Assembly (NCBI RefSeq): GCF_950097975.1 | Contig: NZ_CATNHF010000012.1 | Coordinates: 186,001-250,000 of the forward strand | Length of the DNA: 64,000 bases | Direction of reading: 5' to 3' | From: Microbacterium sp. T2.11-28 | Lineage (GTDB): Bacteria > Actinomycetota > Actinomycetes > Actinomycetales > Microbacteriaceae | Position numbers and translations under genes: made by a program | Notes under the pieces: model-generated | Databases searched by the model: none | What the model saw: the letters and a program-made list of their open reading frames with translations, nothing else | Told to the model about the DNA's origin: nothing | In this document: in pieces, positions 1-9,022 of the stretch | How the letters are laid out: each line of letters begins with the position of its first letter | Position numbering within the stretch: position 1 is the first letter of the stretch

Positions 1-8
1 TCGGACAT
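1..8 (-). CDS. Possible first codons of a gene running off the left edge
   Basis: An ATG on the minus strand at 8-6 continues off the window as Met-Ser-(Asp/Glu). A purine-rich GGAGGAG lies 12 nt upstream (27-21), a little far for a ribosome-binding site, and a promoter-like pair lies at 126-96. Only two and a half codons are visible, so no product can be proposed. The reading frame opening at the ATG near 95 is also free of stops to the edge and is an alternative. Confidence 0.25.
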
Positions 9-95
9 CGGCGTCGAGAGCTCCTCCGGGGCATCGGCTTCGTCGCTTCGGGTCGCGACCCGGCCGCACGCCCCAGCGGCGCGGCCGTCTCTGGC

Positions 96-126
96 ATCGT
101 ACCCGGAGGGTGAGACTCGGTGTCAC
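96..126 (-). promoter_or_regulatory. Predicted minus-strand promoter at left edge
   Basis: GTGACA (126-121, or TGACAC at 125-120) and TACGAT (101-96) on the minus strand are 18-19 bp apart, a reasonable primary-sigma promoter. It points away from the yhgE-like gene ending at 159 and toward the left edge, so it probably drives the gene whose start may lie at 8. Confidence 0.4.
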
Positions 127-158
127 GGGGCTTTCGCCTGCCGGATCAGACGTCGAAC

Positions 159-2102
159 TCAGCCGATGAGGCTCGGCTGCAGGTCGCGGAGCGTGCGGCG
201 GTGCGTCATGCGCGTGACGCCGATCGCAGCGACGGCGAGAGCCGCTCCCATCCAGAGGAGGAGCACGCCGACGTCGCCGGCGACCCGGTCGATCGCGCCG
301 CCGTACATCAGCTGGCGCATGGCGTCCACGACATAGCCCATCGGGAGCACGTGGTGCAGCGCGGCGAGCGGGGCCGGCAGGGTCTGCCACGGGAAGGTGC
401 CGCCGGCGGTCACGAGCTGCAGGACCATCAGCACGAGCCCGACGAACTGGCCGACCGAGCCGAGCCAGACGTTCAGCGCCAGGATGATCGTCGCGTAGGT
501 GAACGAGGCGAGGATGAGGATGCCGAGGGTCCCGAGCGGGTGCGCGAAGCCGAACCCCAGGGCGATCGACAGCACACCGAAGAGCACGACCATGCCCACG
601 GCGCCGAGGAGCGCGGGGGTGAGCCAGCCGGCGATCGTGACCCGGATCGGCGACCGCAGTGCCGTGACGGCCCGGCGCGAGACGGGCTTCACGATGAGGA
701 AGAGCGCGTAGATGCCGATCCATGCCGCGAGGGCCGCGAAGAAGGGCGCCAGGCCCGCGCCGTAGTCCGAGGCGTGCGCGGTGGTGCTCGTGTCGACCGC
801 GACCGGATCGGCGATCGTCTCGGCCTGCGCCGCCCGCAGCGCGGCGGAGCTGTCGGGGATCGCCGCGACCCCGTCGGAGAGTCCCTCGCGGAGCTCTGCC
901 GCGCCGCCTCGCAGGGTGGTGAGTCCCGCCCGGAGGGAATCCGCCCCATCGTCGACCCGCGTGGCGCCGGCGGCGAGGTCGGCCGAGCCCGACGCCAGCC
1001 GTCCTGCTCCGGCCGAGAGCGTCCTCGCGCCGTCGGAGACGCGGGCAGCACCGGCGGCGACCTGGTCGGCGCCGTCTGACACCGTCGCGGCCCCTGCGGC
1101 GAGGCGGTCCACCCGCCCGACGGCGTCGGCGACCCGGTCGGCGCCCGAGGCGAGCGCGTCGCCGACAGGGTCGAGCTCGGCGAGCACGGCGGCGACCTCG
1201 GCATCCGACAGGCCGTGGTCCGCGAGCACGCGGGCGATGTCGGCCCGGGCGTCCGGGAGCAGCGCGGCCGCGTGCGCGACGGCGTCTCCCGCCCGGTCCG
1301 CGTACCCCGCGAGCGTGGCGGTGCCGTCGGCGACCTGCTGCGCTCCCGCGGCGACGCGCGCCGCGCCGCCGGCGACCTGCGCCGACCCGTCCGCGAGCGT
1401 GTCCGCGCCGTCCGAGAGGTCGGCCGCCCCGTCGGCGAGACGTCCGGCTCCCTTCGACAGCGAGGCGGTTCCCTCCGCGAGCCGTGTCGCGCCCGAGGCC
1501 GCGTCGGTCGCTCCCGCCGCCAGCCTGGTGGCGCCGTCGGTGGCGGTGACCAGCTGCGCGCGGATGTCGGCGACGCCGTCGAGCAGGCGGCCGGCCGCCT
1601 CCTCGGCCACCAGCTCGGCGACGGAGCGGCGGATCTTCTCGACGGCCTGCGTGCCGATCGACGACGCCAGGTAGTTGTTGGCGTCATTGGTCGCGAGCAC
1701 CAGCGAGGCCTGATGGGGATGCTCGCCGGCCGCGCTCGTGAGCGCTTCGGAGAAGTCCGCGGGGAGGGTCACCGTGAAGTCCACCTCGCCGTCCCGGAGC
1801 GCCTGGGCTGCGGCGTCGGCGCCGAGGAGGCGCCAGTCGAACGCCTGGCCGTCGAGCAGCTGATCGGCCACGCGCGCACCGTAGTCGGCGGCGTCCTGAT
1901 CGCCCGACGCCGGGACGCCCTCGTCGAGGTCGACGAGCGCCACCGGCACGTCGGCGAACTTCCCGTACGGGTCCTGGTTCGCCCACAGGTAGAGGCCGCC
2001 GTAGAGGACGGGGACGAGCATGAGCGCGATGAGCGCGATGACCGACATCCGGGTCGCGGTGAGGCGGCGGAGCTCGGCGGACAGGAGGGCGGGGATCTTC
2101 AT
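159..2102 (-). CDS. YhgE/Pip-family multi-spanning membrane protein
   Basis: This 647-residue protein starts at the ATG at 2102 (MKIPALLSAELRR), which overlaps the upstream gene's stop by ATGA; an upstream in-frame start only adds Arg-rich low-complexity sequence. One membrane segment lies near residues 20-38. A long Ala/Gly-rich helical repeat follows at about residues 185-430, with units of the form (A/S)xGAxxLAxGA. Five or six hydrophobic segments lie in the last 170 residues, beginning at GLAPFFAALAAWIGIY. This is the YhgE/Pip architecture, whose phage-infection and ESX-like members have no settled biochemical role; the C-terminal half resembles ABC-2 permeases. It is the last gene of a TetR operon with an ABC-ATPase-like protein, suggesting an export or membrane-stress complex. 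Family assignment is firm; function is inferred. Confidence 0.85.
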   Translation of the reverse strand: MKIPALLSAELRRLTATRMSVIALIALMLVPVLYGGLYLWANQDPYGKFADVPVALVDLDEGVPASGDQDAADYGARVADQLLDGQAFDWRLLGADAAAQALRDGEVDFTVTLPADFSEALTSAAGEHPHQASLVLATNDANNYLASSIGTQAVEKIRRSVAELVAEEAAGRLLDGVADIRAQLVTATDGATRLAAGATDAASGATRLAEGTASLSKGAGRLADGAADLSDGADTLADGSAQVAGGAARVAAGAQQVADGTATLAGYADRAGDAVAHAAALLPDARADIARVLADHGLSDAEVAAVLAELDPVGDALASGADRVADAVGRVDRLAAGAATVSDGADQVAAGAARVSDGARTLSAGAGRLASGSADLAAGATRVDDGADSLRAGLTTLRGGAAELREGLSDGVAAIPDSSAALRAAQAETIADPVAVDTSTTAHASDYGAGLAPFFAALAAWIGIYALFLIVKPVSRRAVTALRSPIRVTIAGWLTPALLGAVGMVVLFGVLSIALGFGFAHPLGTLGILILASFTYATIILALNVWLGSVGQFVGLVLMVLQLVTAGGTFPWQTLPAPLAALHHVLPMGYVVDAMRQLMYGGAIDRVAGDVGVLLLWMGAALAVAAIGVTRMTHRRTLRDLQPSLIG

Positions 2103-2788
2103 CGGGCGCCTCCCGCGAGGTGACCCGCGACCTGCCCGCGGCGGCCGCGGATCCGGACGGCGCTCGCGCGCGGACGACGACGCCGCTCGGTGCCGCCGAC
2201 CGTCTCGGCGACCACGGCGGCCGCGGTGCGCCCGGCGATCACGAGGACGGCGAGGCCGCGGTCCGCGAACTCCTCCGCCAGCGGCCACCACTGCGACGGC
2301 TCGGCGCCGTGGCGGTCCGGGGAGACGAGGACGAGCGCCTCGACGCCGGGTCGCCGTGCCGCGAGCTCGAGCAGCACGCGGAGGCGGTCCACGGGCTCGA
2401 CGTCGGCGATCGGCACGCGCGAGAGGTGGCGCAGGCCGTGCTCGTCGAGCCAGCGGCGGGCGGCGATCGGGTCGGCGGGCAGCCCGGCGAACATCAGCTC
2501 CTCGGCGACGACACCGGCGAGGGCGATGTTCGGGGCGGGCTCGCTGACATCGGGGGCGTCGACGAGGGCGGCGCGGCGGCGGAGGTCACGAGGGCGCGAG
2601 ACGCCGTCGAGCGTGACTGTTCCGGTGTCGGGGCGCATCCGGCCGGTGGCGATGAGGCCCAGCACGGTGGGACGCTGCTCCGTCTCGGCGATGGCGAGCG
2701 TGGCGCGACCGGAGCGGTAGACGAGCGACGTCGAAGGCAGCGCGAGACCGCGCCGACCCTTCGAGACGTCGGCGAGAGCGACGAGCAT
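2099..2788 (-). CDS. Degenerate ABC-ATPase-like protein (no canonical Walker motifs)
   Basis: The 229-residue protein has the outline of an ABC transporter nucleotide-binding domain. A sentence such as RMRPDTGTVTLDG near residue 50 matches the strand that follows Walker A in true ABC ATPases. However, the Walker A position reads AIAETEQRPTVLG, without the glycines and lysine. No LSGGQ signature is visible (VEPVDRLR stands there), and the Walker B region reads VEALVLVSPDRHG without the DE pair. It overlaps tetR by one base upstream (TGATG) and the YhgE gene by four bases downstream, so all three are co-translated. I infer a catalytically dead ABC-fold partner of the YhgE-like protein. The C-terminal 25 residues are Arg-rich. 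Confidence 0.6.
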   Translation of the reverse strand: MLVALADVSKGRRGLALPSTSLVYRSGRATLAIAETEQRPTVLGLIATGRMRPDTGTVTLDGVSRPRDLRRRAALVDAPDVSEPAPNIALAGVVAEELMFAGLPADPIAARRWLDEHGLRHLSRVPIADVEPVDRLRVLLELAARRPGVEALVLVSPDRHGAEPSQWWPLAEEFADRGLAVLVIAGRTAAAVVAETVGGTERRRRPRASAVRIRGRRGQVAGHLAGGAR

Positions 2789-3414
2789 CAGGGCTCCTGA
2801 GGGGAGGGCGGAAGGGAAGAGAGCACGGCATCCGCCTCACGCCACGAGAGCCCGGCGATCGAGAGGACGGCGCGCACGGCCAGAGTCCCGGCTTCGGGGG
2901 AGGAGGCGTCGAGGCGCGTGACGACGGTGCGTGCCGTCTCCTCCACGAGGCGGGCAACGGTGGCGGCGGTCAGATCGGTGCGGATCGTCCCGTCGTCCTG
3001 TCCGCGTCGTACGACCGCGGCGACCGTGCGGCGCAGCGGCGCCAGGGCGGCGGCGGTGCTCTCCACGTGGGTCTCGTCGAGGGCGATCGCCGCCGCGACC
3101 TGCACGTGCGCGGCCTCGGTCCACAGCCGGGAGGTCAGGCGGGCCAGCGCGACCGGGGCCGGGTCGGACTCGTCGACGGTGGCGGCGATCGCGTTGAACC
3201 GCGGGGCGCCGGCCATGATGAGCTCGTGGAGCAGCGCATCGCGGTCGTCGAAGTGACCGTAGAGGGCGCGGCGGGAGAGCCCGGCGGCGCGCGCGATCGT
3301 GTCGATCGACGCGTGCGGGTCGTGGGCGATGGTGGTGGCCGCCGCCGAGAGGATGCCCGCCCGGTTGGCCGCGGCATCCCTCCTCGGGCGACGCGCCGGC
3401 GCGGTCGTGCTCAT
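2788..3414 (-). CDS. TetR-family transcriptional regulator
   Basis: The 208-residue protein carries an N-terminal TetR helix-turn-helix at about residues 12-58 (ASIDTIARAAGLSRRALYGHF, a close match to the family consensus ending in YxHF). A divergent alpha-helical ligand-binding domain follows. It is the first gene of a three-gene operon with an ABC-ATPase-like protein and a YhgE/Pip membrane protein. Its own promoter holds a perfect palindrome, so autoregulation of the operon is likely. The start is ATG at 3414, six bases after a -10 TACGCT; GGAGG lies in the same interval, so leaderless or very short-leader translation is expected. The inducer is unknown; an amphipathic or membrane-active compound is a guess from the partner. 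Confidence 0.85.
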   Translation of the reverse strand: MSTTAPARRPRRDAAANRAGILSAAATTIAHDPHASIDTIARAAGLSRRALYGHFDDRDALLHELIMAGAPRFNAIAATVDESDPAPVALARLTSRLWTEAAHVQVAAAIALDETHVESTAAALAPLRRTVAAVVRRGQDDGTIRTDLTAATVARLVEETARTVVTRLDASSPEAGTLAVRAVLSIAGLSWREADAVLSSLPPSPQEP

Positions 3415-3420
3415 GCCTCC

Positions 3421-3449
3421 AGCGTACGAACGTGCACAGCGGTGTGCAA
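3421..3449 (-). promoter_or_regulatory. tetR operon promoter with palindromic operator
   Basis: On the minus strand TTGCAC (3449-3444) and TACGCT (3426-3421) are separated by 17 bp and end six bases before the ATG at 3414. A perfect inverted repeat, TGCACA-GCGG-TGTGCA (3433-3448), fills the spacer and overlaps the -35. This is the position expected for a TetR-type operator that blocks RNA polymerase. The palindrome is seen directly; binding by the adjacent TetR is inferred. Confidence 0.7.
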
Positions 3450-3481
3450 GTTATCTGGGCGAACTCCCAGCGGGCCGGAGG

Positions 3482-3613
3482 CGTTTCGTCTCGCTGCGCT
3501 CGCTCAACGGCCGGGAGGCTGGCGGGGGCGTTTCGTCTCGCTGCGCTCGCTCGACGACCGGGGGTGACGGTCTCGGTCGTTGAGCGAGGGCGCGCAGCGC
3601 CCGAGACGAAACG
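3482..3613. repeat. Family A intergenic repeats: two direct copies and one inverted copy
   Basis: Two near-identical copies of a roughly 33-bp element beginning CGTTTCGTCTCGCTGCGCTC lie at 3482-3514 and 3529-3562. An inverted copy lies at 3575-3613. The second and third can form a long hairpin. Related elements occur at 3959-4015, 33786-33879 and, degenerate, at 45892-45934. The cluster sits between the divergent tetR promoter and the GIY-YIG gene and contains no gene. Confidence 0.85.
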
Positions 3614-3662
3614 GCTGTGGAGGGACGGAGCGGATGCCTCACCGCATCCGTACGCTCATCCG

Positions 3663-3956
3663 ATGCCTCACGTCTACATGCTGCTCTGCTCCGACGCAAC
3701 GCTCTATGTGGGGAGCACGCGCGACCTCGCGCGGCGGCTGGCACAGCACCAGGCCGGCGAGGGTGCCGCGTACACGAGGCGACGACGACCGGTCGAGCTC
3801 TTCTGGTCGAGCGAGTGCGCCCGCGTCGAGGAGGCGTTCGCATGGGAGAAGCGGCTGCAGGGATGGAGTCACGCCAAGCGCGTCGCCTTCGCGGAGGGTG
3901 GAGTGGACGCCGTGCGCGGCTGGAGCGCCCGTCACCGCCGCACCTCCGGCGACTGA
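3663..3956 (+). CDS. GIY-YIG nuclease-superfamily protein (UPF0213/YhbQ-like)
   Basis: The 97-residue protein is a stand-alone GIY-YIG domain: VYMLLCSD and LYVGST at residues 3-20 form the two signature strands. They are followed by the conserved Arg of RDLARRLAQH and the Glu of EEAFAWEKRLQGW. Length and domain content match the small UPF0213 group, whose members have been linked to DNA metabolism, but the cellular substrate is not established. I chose the ATG at 3663 because a -10 TACGCT (3651-3656) ends six bases before it, giving a leaderless mRNA, and because the family starts here; an upstream in-frame start at 3432 would translate the family A repeats. The gene is bracketed on both sides by family A repeats. 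Confidence 0.8.
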   Translation: MPHVYMLLCSDATLYVGSTRDLARRLAQHQAGEGAAYTRRRRPVELFWSSECARVEEAFAWEKRLQGWSHAKRVAFAEGGVDAVRGWSARHRRTSGD

Positions 3957-3958
3957 CG

Positions 3959-4015
3959 GCGTTTCGTCTCGCTGCGCTCGCTCAACGACCGGGGAGGCGC
4001 TCGCTCAACGACCGG
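3959..4015. repeat. Family A repeat between convergent genes
   Basis: A complete family A copy (3959-3993, GGCGTTTCGTCTCGCTGCGC onward) is followed at once by a partial second copy (3996-4015, CGCTCGCTCAACGACCGG). It lies between the stops of the convergent GIY-YIG and argG genes, starting three bases after the GIY-YIG stop codon. The placement would suit a transcript end, although there is no U-tract. Confidence 0.8.
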
Positions 4016-4049
4016 GCGGCTGGTACGGCGGTGGCGAACGGGGCGGCGG

Positions 4050-5555
<1,506 letters not shown>

Positions 5556-6377
5556 TCAGTCGGTCACGGGGACGACGAGGCCGCCCCAGGTCTCCTGCTC
5601 GTAGTCGGCGGTCTCCTGCGAGGTGAGCAGGTCGTACAGCGCGGTGATGCGGGGGTCGTCCGCGAGCTCGGGACGCGTCGCGAGCACGTTGTAGTAGTCG
5701 CTGTCCGAGCCCTCGATGAGGATCGCCTGCTCGGCGGTCAGGCCCGCGGGCAGCGCGAAGCTGATGGTGACGAACGCGGTGTCGACATCGGGCAGCGCCT
5801 GCGGCAGCGTGGCGTTCTCGATCTCCTGGAACTGGAAGCCGCGCGGATTCGCGATGATCCCCGAAAGGTCCACGACGTCGTCGGCGGCCTCGATGAGCCC
5901 CTCGGCGGCGAGCATCTTCAGGGCGCGGCCCTCGTTCGTCGGATCGTTGGGGATGGCGATCGACGCGCCGTCCTCGAGCTCGTCGAGGCTCGAGATCTTC
6001 GTCGAGTAGAACGCGGCGGTCGGGAGGTACGCCTCGCCGACGCTGACCAGGTCGGCGCCCGCGTTGGTGTTGAAGTTCTCCAGGAACGTGGCGTTCTGGA
6101 ACAGGTTGGCGTCGATCGATCCGTCGGCGAGCGCCGTGTTGGGCGTGTTGTAGTCGGTGAAGGGGACGAACTCGATCGTCAGGCCGAGCTCGGCCGCCCC
6201 GTTCTCGGCGACGTGCTTCAGGATGTCGCCGGCGGGCGTCTGGAGCGCCCCGACCTTGAGGGTGCCGAGGTCGTCGCCTTCCGCCTCGGGTGCGGTGCCG
6301 GTGGTGCCGCCGGCGCAGCCGGTCAGCAGGACGGCCACGGCGGCGGCCGCGGCGAGCAGGGGGAGTGTGCGGGTCAT
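5556..6377 (-). CDS. metQ: Methionine ABC transporter substrate-binding lipoprotein
   Basis: The 273-residue protein has a lipoprotein signal peptide (hydrophobic stretch then LTGC, lipobox Cys near residue 21). It is anchored outside the membrane, where it delivers D/L-methionine to MetNI. NlpA/MetQ family features are clear: LKVGALQTPAGDILKHV, the FTDYNTPNTALADGSIDANLFQ block near residue 75, and NPRGFQFQEIENATLPQAL in the C-terminal lobe. It is the last gene of metN-metI-metQ; eleven bases separate it from metI. A related amino acid cannot be excluded as ligand. Confidence 0.9.
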   Translation of the reverse strand: MTRTLPLLAAAAAVAVLLTGCAGGTTGTAPEAEGDDLGTLKVGALQTPAGDILKHVAENGAAELGLTIEFVPFTDYNTPNTALADGSIDANLFQNATFLENFNTNAGADLVSVGEAYLPTAAFYSTKISSLDELEDGASIAIPNDPTNEGRALKMLAAEGLIEAADDVVDLSGIIANPRGFQFQEIENATLPQALPDVDTAFVTISFALPAGLTAEQAILIEGSDSDYYNVLATRPELADDPRITALYDLLTSQETADYEQETWGGLVVPVTD

Positions 6378-6388
6378 GTCGGGTCCTC

Positions 6389-7105
6389 TCAGAATGCCGC
6401 GGTCGCGGCGGGCGTGGTGGAACGGGGCGTGCGCCGGGCGAGGCGGCGGGCGCCCCAGGTGGCGAGCGACTGCAGGATCATGACGATCGCGAAGATGATC
6501 ACGATGACCGAGACGATGTGGATCCAGCTGTACTGCTGGTAGCCGTAGCGGATGGCGACGTCGCCGAGGCCCCCGCCGGCGACGGTGCCGACCATGGCCG
6601 AGAAGTTGATGATCGAGGTGACCGTGGTCGACAGGCCCAGCAGCATCGGCGGCGCGGCCTCGGGCAGCAGCACCTTCGTCACGAGCTGCCAGCGATTGGC
6701 GCCGAGAGAGGACGCCACCTCGAGCAGCCCCGGATCGACCTCCTTGATCGCGATCTCGACCATGCGCGCGAAGAACGGGATCGCCACCACCGAGAGCGGG
6801 ACGATGGCCGCCGTCGGCCCGATGAAGGTGCCCACCACGACCCGCGTGAACGGGATCAGCGCGACCATGAGGATGATGAACGGCACAGACCGGCCGAGGT
6901 TCACGATGAAGTCGAGCAGCCTGTTGATCACGATCCCGAGCCGCCTCGACCCGAACGGCGCCTCGAGGAACCGGCCCTGCTCCGTGCCGACGAGGACGAC
7001 CCCGAGCGGCAGGCCGACGATGACGGTCGCCAGCAGCGCGAACCCGACCATGTAGAGGGTCTGGCCCGTGGCGACCAGGAGCACGGAGAACAGCTGATCG
7101 TTCAT
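6389..7105 (-). CDS. metI: Methionine ABC transporter permease
   Basis: The 238-residue inner-membrane subunit has five hydrophobic segments and the MetI signature NLGRSVPFIILMVALIPFTR. The permease coupling segment EVASSLGANRWQLVTKVLLPEA contains the EAA-type loop that contacts MetN. The start at 7105 (MNDQLFSVLL) overlaps the metN stop by ATGA, which fixes the frame; a longer upstream frame is a shadow of metN. Together with MetN and MetQ it forms a methionine uptake system. Confidence 0.93.
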   Translation of the reverse strand: MNDQLFSVLLVATGQTLYMVGFALLATVIVGLPLGVVLVGTEQGRFLEAPFGSRRLGIVINRLLDFIVNLGRSVPFIILMVALIPFTRVVVGTFIGPTAAIVPLSVVAIPFFARMVEIAIKEVDPGLLEVASSLGANRWQLVTKVLLPEAAPPMLLGLSTTVTSIINFSAMVGTVAGGGLGDVAIRYGYQQYSWIHIVSVIVIIFAIVMILQSLATWGARRLARRTPRSTTPAATAAF

Positions 7106-8088
7106 GCCGCCGCCCCCGTCCGCAGGACCTCGACGAGCAGGCCCTGACCGCGGAGGTCGGCGACGACGGCGGAGGCCGCCGCGCCCGGCACCTCCAGCCT
7201 CGTGCGTCCCGCCTGCGTGCCGCCGATGCGCTCGATCAGCGCACCGAGGATCGACACGTCCAGGCCGTGGTCCCGGGCGAGCTGCGCGATGACGGGGCGG
7301 TCGGCGGTCCCGCCGGCGAAGGTGATGTCGATGACCGTCGCCTCGGCGGGGACCGAGTCGGGGATGGGACCCAGCGGGAACAGCTGCGCGGTGAGCCGGG
7401 ACCCCGGGGTGCGGATGAGATCGACGAGGCGTCCGCTCTCCACGACGCGGCCGGCCTCGACGAGCGCCGCCGAGTCGCACACCGCCTTGACGACGTCCAT
7501 CTCGTGCGTGATCAGCAGCACGGTGAGGCCGAGCTCGGCGTTGATGCGGCGGTACAGCTCGAGGATGGATGCCGTCGTCTCGGGGTCGAGCGCGCTCGTC
7601 GCCTCGTCGGACAGGAGCACGCGCGGACGCGCCGCCAGCGCGCGGGCGATCCCGACGCGCTGCTGCTGACCGCCGGACAGCTCGTGGACCGAGGCGTCGG
7701 CGCGGTGGCTGAGGCCGACGAGGTCGAGCATCTCGAGCGCGCGCTCGCGGCGCTCGGCGCGCGGCGTGCCGTCGAGCTCCAGGGCGAGCTCGACGTTTCC
7801 GCGCACGGTGCGGCTCCCGAGCAGGTTGAAGCGCTGGAAGACCATGCCGATCCGGCGGCGGGCGGCGCGCAGCTCGCCCTCGCCCAGGGCGGTGAGCTCG
7901 GCGCCGTCGACGGTGACCGTGCCGGCATCCGGACGCTCGATGAGGTTCACGAGGCGCGCGAGGGTGCTCTTGCCCGCCCCGCTCTGGCCGACGATGCCGA
8001 AGATCTCTCCGGTCGGGATCGTCAGCGACACGTCGTCGACCGCGGCGACACCGCCGTATCGCTTGGACACGTGTTCGAGCGCAATCAC
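7102..8088 (-). CDS. metN: Methionine ABC transporter ATP-binding protein
   Basis: The 328-residue ATPase has Walker A GQSGAGKST, signature LSGGQQQRVGIARAL, Walker B LLSDEATSALDPE and the switch His in LLITHEMDVV. The last 75 residues form a NIL-type regulatory domain, which in MetN binds methionine and causes trans-inhibition. Translation starts at GTG (8088) with GAGAGG nine bases upstream. It is the first gene of metNIQ. In the 137 bases upstream (8089-8225) I see no recognisable SAM riboswitch or other conserved leader. Confidence 0.93.
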   Translation of the reverse strand: MIALEHVSKRYGGVAAVDDVSLTIPTGEIFGIVGQSGAGKSTLARLVNLIERPDAGTVTVDGAELTALGEGELRAARRRIGMVFQRFNLLGSRTVRGNVELALELDGTPRAERRERALEMLDLVGLSHRADASVHELSGGQQQRVGIARALAARPRVLLSDEATSALDPETTASILELYRRINAELGLTVLLITHEMDVVKAVCDSAALVEAGRVVESGRLVDLIRTPGSRLTAQLFPLGPIPDSVPAEATVIDITFAGGTADRPVIAQLARDHGLDVSILGALIERIGGTQAGRTRLEVPGAAASAVVADLRGQGLLVEVLRTGAAA

Positions 8089-8225
8089 GCGGGCAGGCCT
8101 CTCTGCTGGGGGGCGCGCCCGGTGGAGCGTCGACGCGTGCTCCGAGTCTTGCGGGGCACCGGCGCCATCGGCGAATCGCTGTTACGCCCTGTGTCGTCGC
8201 CGCTGGACGCGGGTGCGCCCGTGCG

Positions 8226-8939
8226 TCAGGAGGTGACTGTGACCGGCTCCGCCGCAGCGGCGCGCCGCCGGCCGATCCAGACGGTGAACGCGCCGACCGC
8301 GACGAACGCGATCGAGATGCCCGCGATGTACACGAGCACGGACGGCCACCCGCCGGGGTTGTTGGGGTTGAGGAACGGATACGGGTACCACCACGGGTCG
8401 CCCGTCGCCGGGTTGGTCACGAGCGGCCCGCGCAGGAGCGTGTACGTCACCCATACGAGCGGGAAGGCCAGCACCACGAGCACCGACCGCCACGGCAGAT
8501 CGCGCCGACGCGGGCCGAACAGCAGGTCGAGGAGCAGGAACAGCGGGCCGATCAGGTGCAGCACCTCGTTCGACCAGGGCACGGGCTCGCTCCCCTGCGG
8601 CAGGGTGATGCCGCGCAGGAGCAGGTTGTAGACGATCCCGGTGATGATCATCGCCGTGGTGGCGCACGCCAGAGCCGTCGCGAGGGCCGGGCTCTCGACG
8701 GCCGTCCGGTCGCGCCGTCGCGCGTCGATCCCCGCCCACAGCAGCACCGACGCCGCGAGCACGTTGGAGAGGATCGTGAAGAAGCTGAAGAAGTTGGCGA
8801 TCACGGTGCCGAGATCGCGGCCCAGCTCGACCGTCGTGGCGACCGATGCCACCAGCTGGGTGACCACGGCGGCGACGATGACGAGGCCCATCACGAGCCG
8901 CAGGATCGACCACGTCGTCGTGAATGCCGGGGAGCGCAT
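8226..8939 (-). CDS. Pr6Pr-family membrane protein
   Basis: The 237-residue protein has six or seven hydrophobic helices and no soluble domain. Conserved Pr6Pr-like blocks are visible: NFFSFFTILSNVLAASVLL near residue 50, GIVYNLLLRGI, NEVLHLIGPLFLLLDLLFG and WVTYTLLRGP...WYPYPFLNP near residue 170. The family is widespread in actinobacteria and its function is unknown. A -10 TAGCCT (8951-8946) lies six bases before the ATG, so the transcript is probably leaderless. It is divergent from purA. Confidence 0.75.
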   Translation of the reverse strand: MRSPAFTTTWSILRLVMGLVIVAAVVTQLVASVATTVELGRDLGTVIANFFSFFTILSNVLAASVLLWAGIDARRRDRTAVESPALATALACATTAMIITGIVYNLLLRGITLPQGSEPVPWSNEVLHLIGPLFLLLDLLFGPRRRDLPWRSVLVVLAFPLVWVTYTLLRGPLVTNPATGDPWWYPYPFLNPNNPGGWPSVLVYIAGISIAFVAVGAFTVWIGRRRAAAAEPVTVTS

Positions 8940-8983
8940 GAAGGGAGGCTACTGGGTGTCGGGGCGTATCGGGGAGCACTCGA

Positions 8984-8989
8984 TAGAAT
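8984..8989 (+). promoter_or_regulatory. Predicted purA -10 element
   Basis: TAGAAT precedes the purA start by 33 bases. No convincing -35 is visible 16-19 bp upstream. The leader between it and the ATG is about 26 nt and carries GGGGGAG, a ribosome-binding site. Confidence 0.5.
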
Positions 8990-9022
8990 GGGGACTCACC
9001 GTCCATCCACGGGGGAGCATCC

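Noticed and set aside
3432..3662. Longer start for the GIY-YIG protein
   Set aside because: The extra 77 codons would be encoded by family A repeats and precede the -10 element.
8089..8225. SAM riboswitch or other leader upstream of metN
   Set aside because: Only 137 bases with no recognisable conserved motif.
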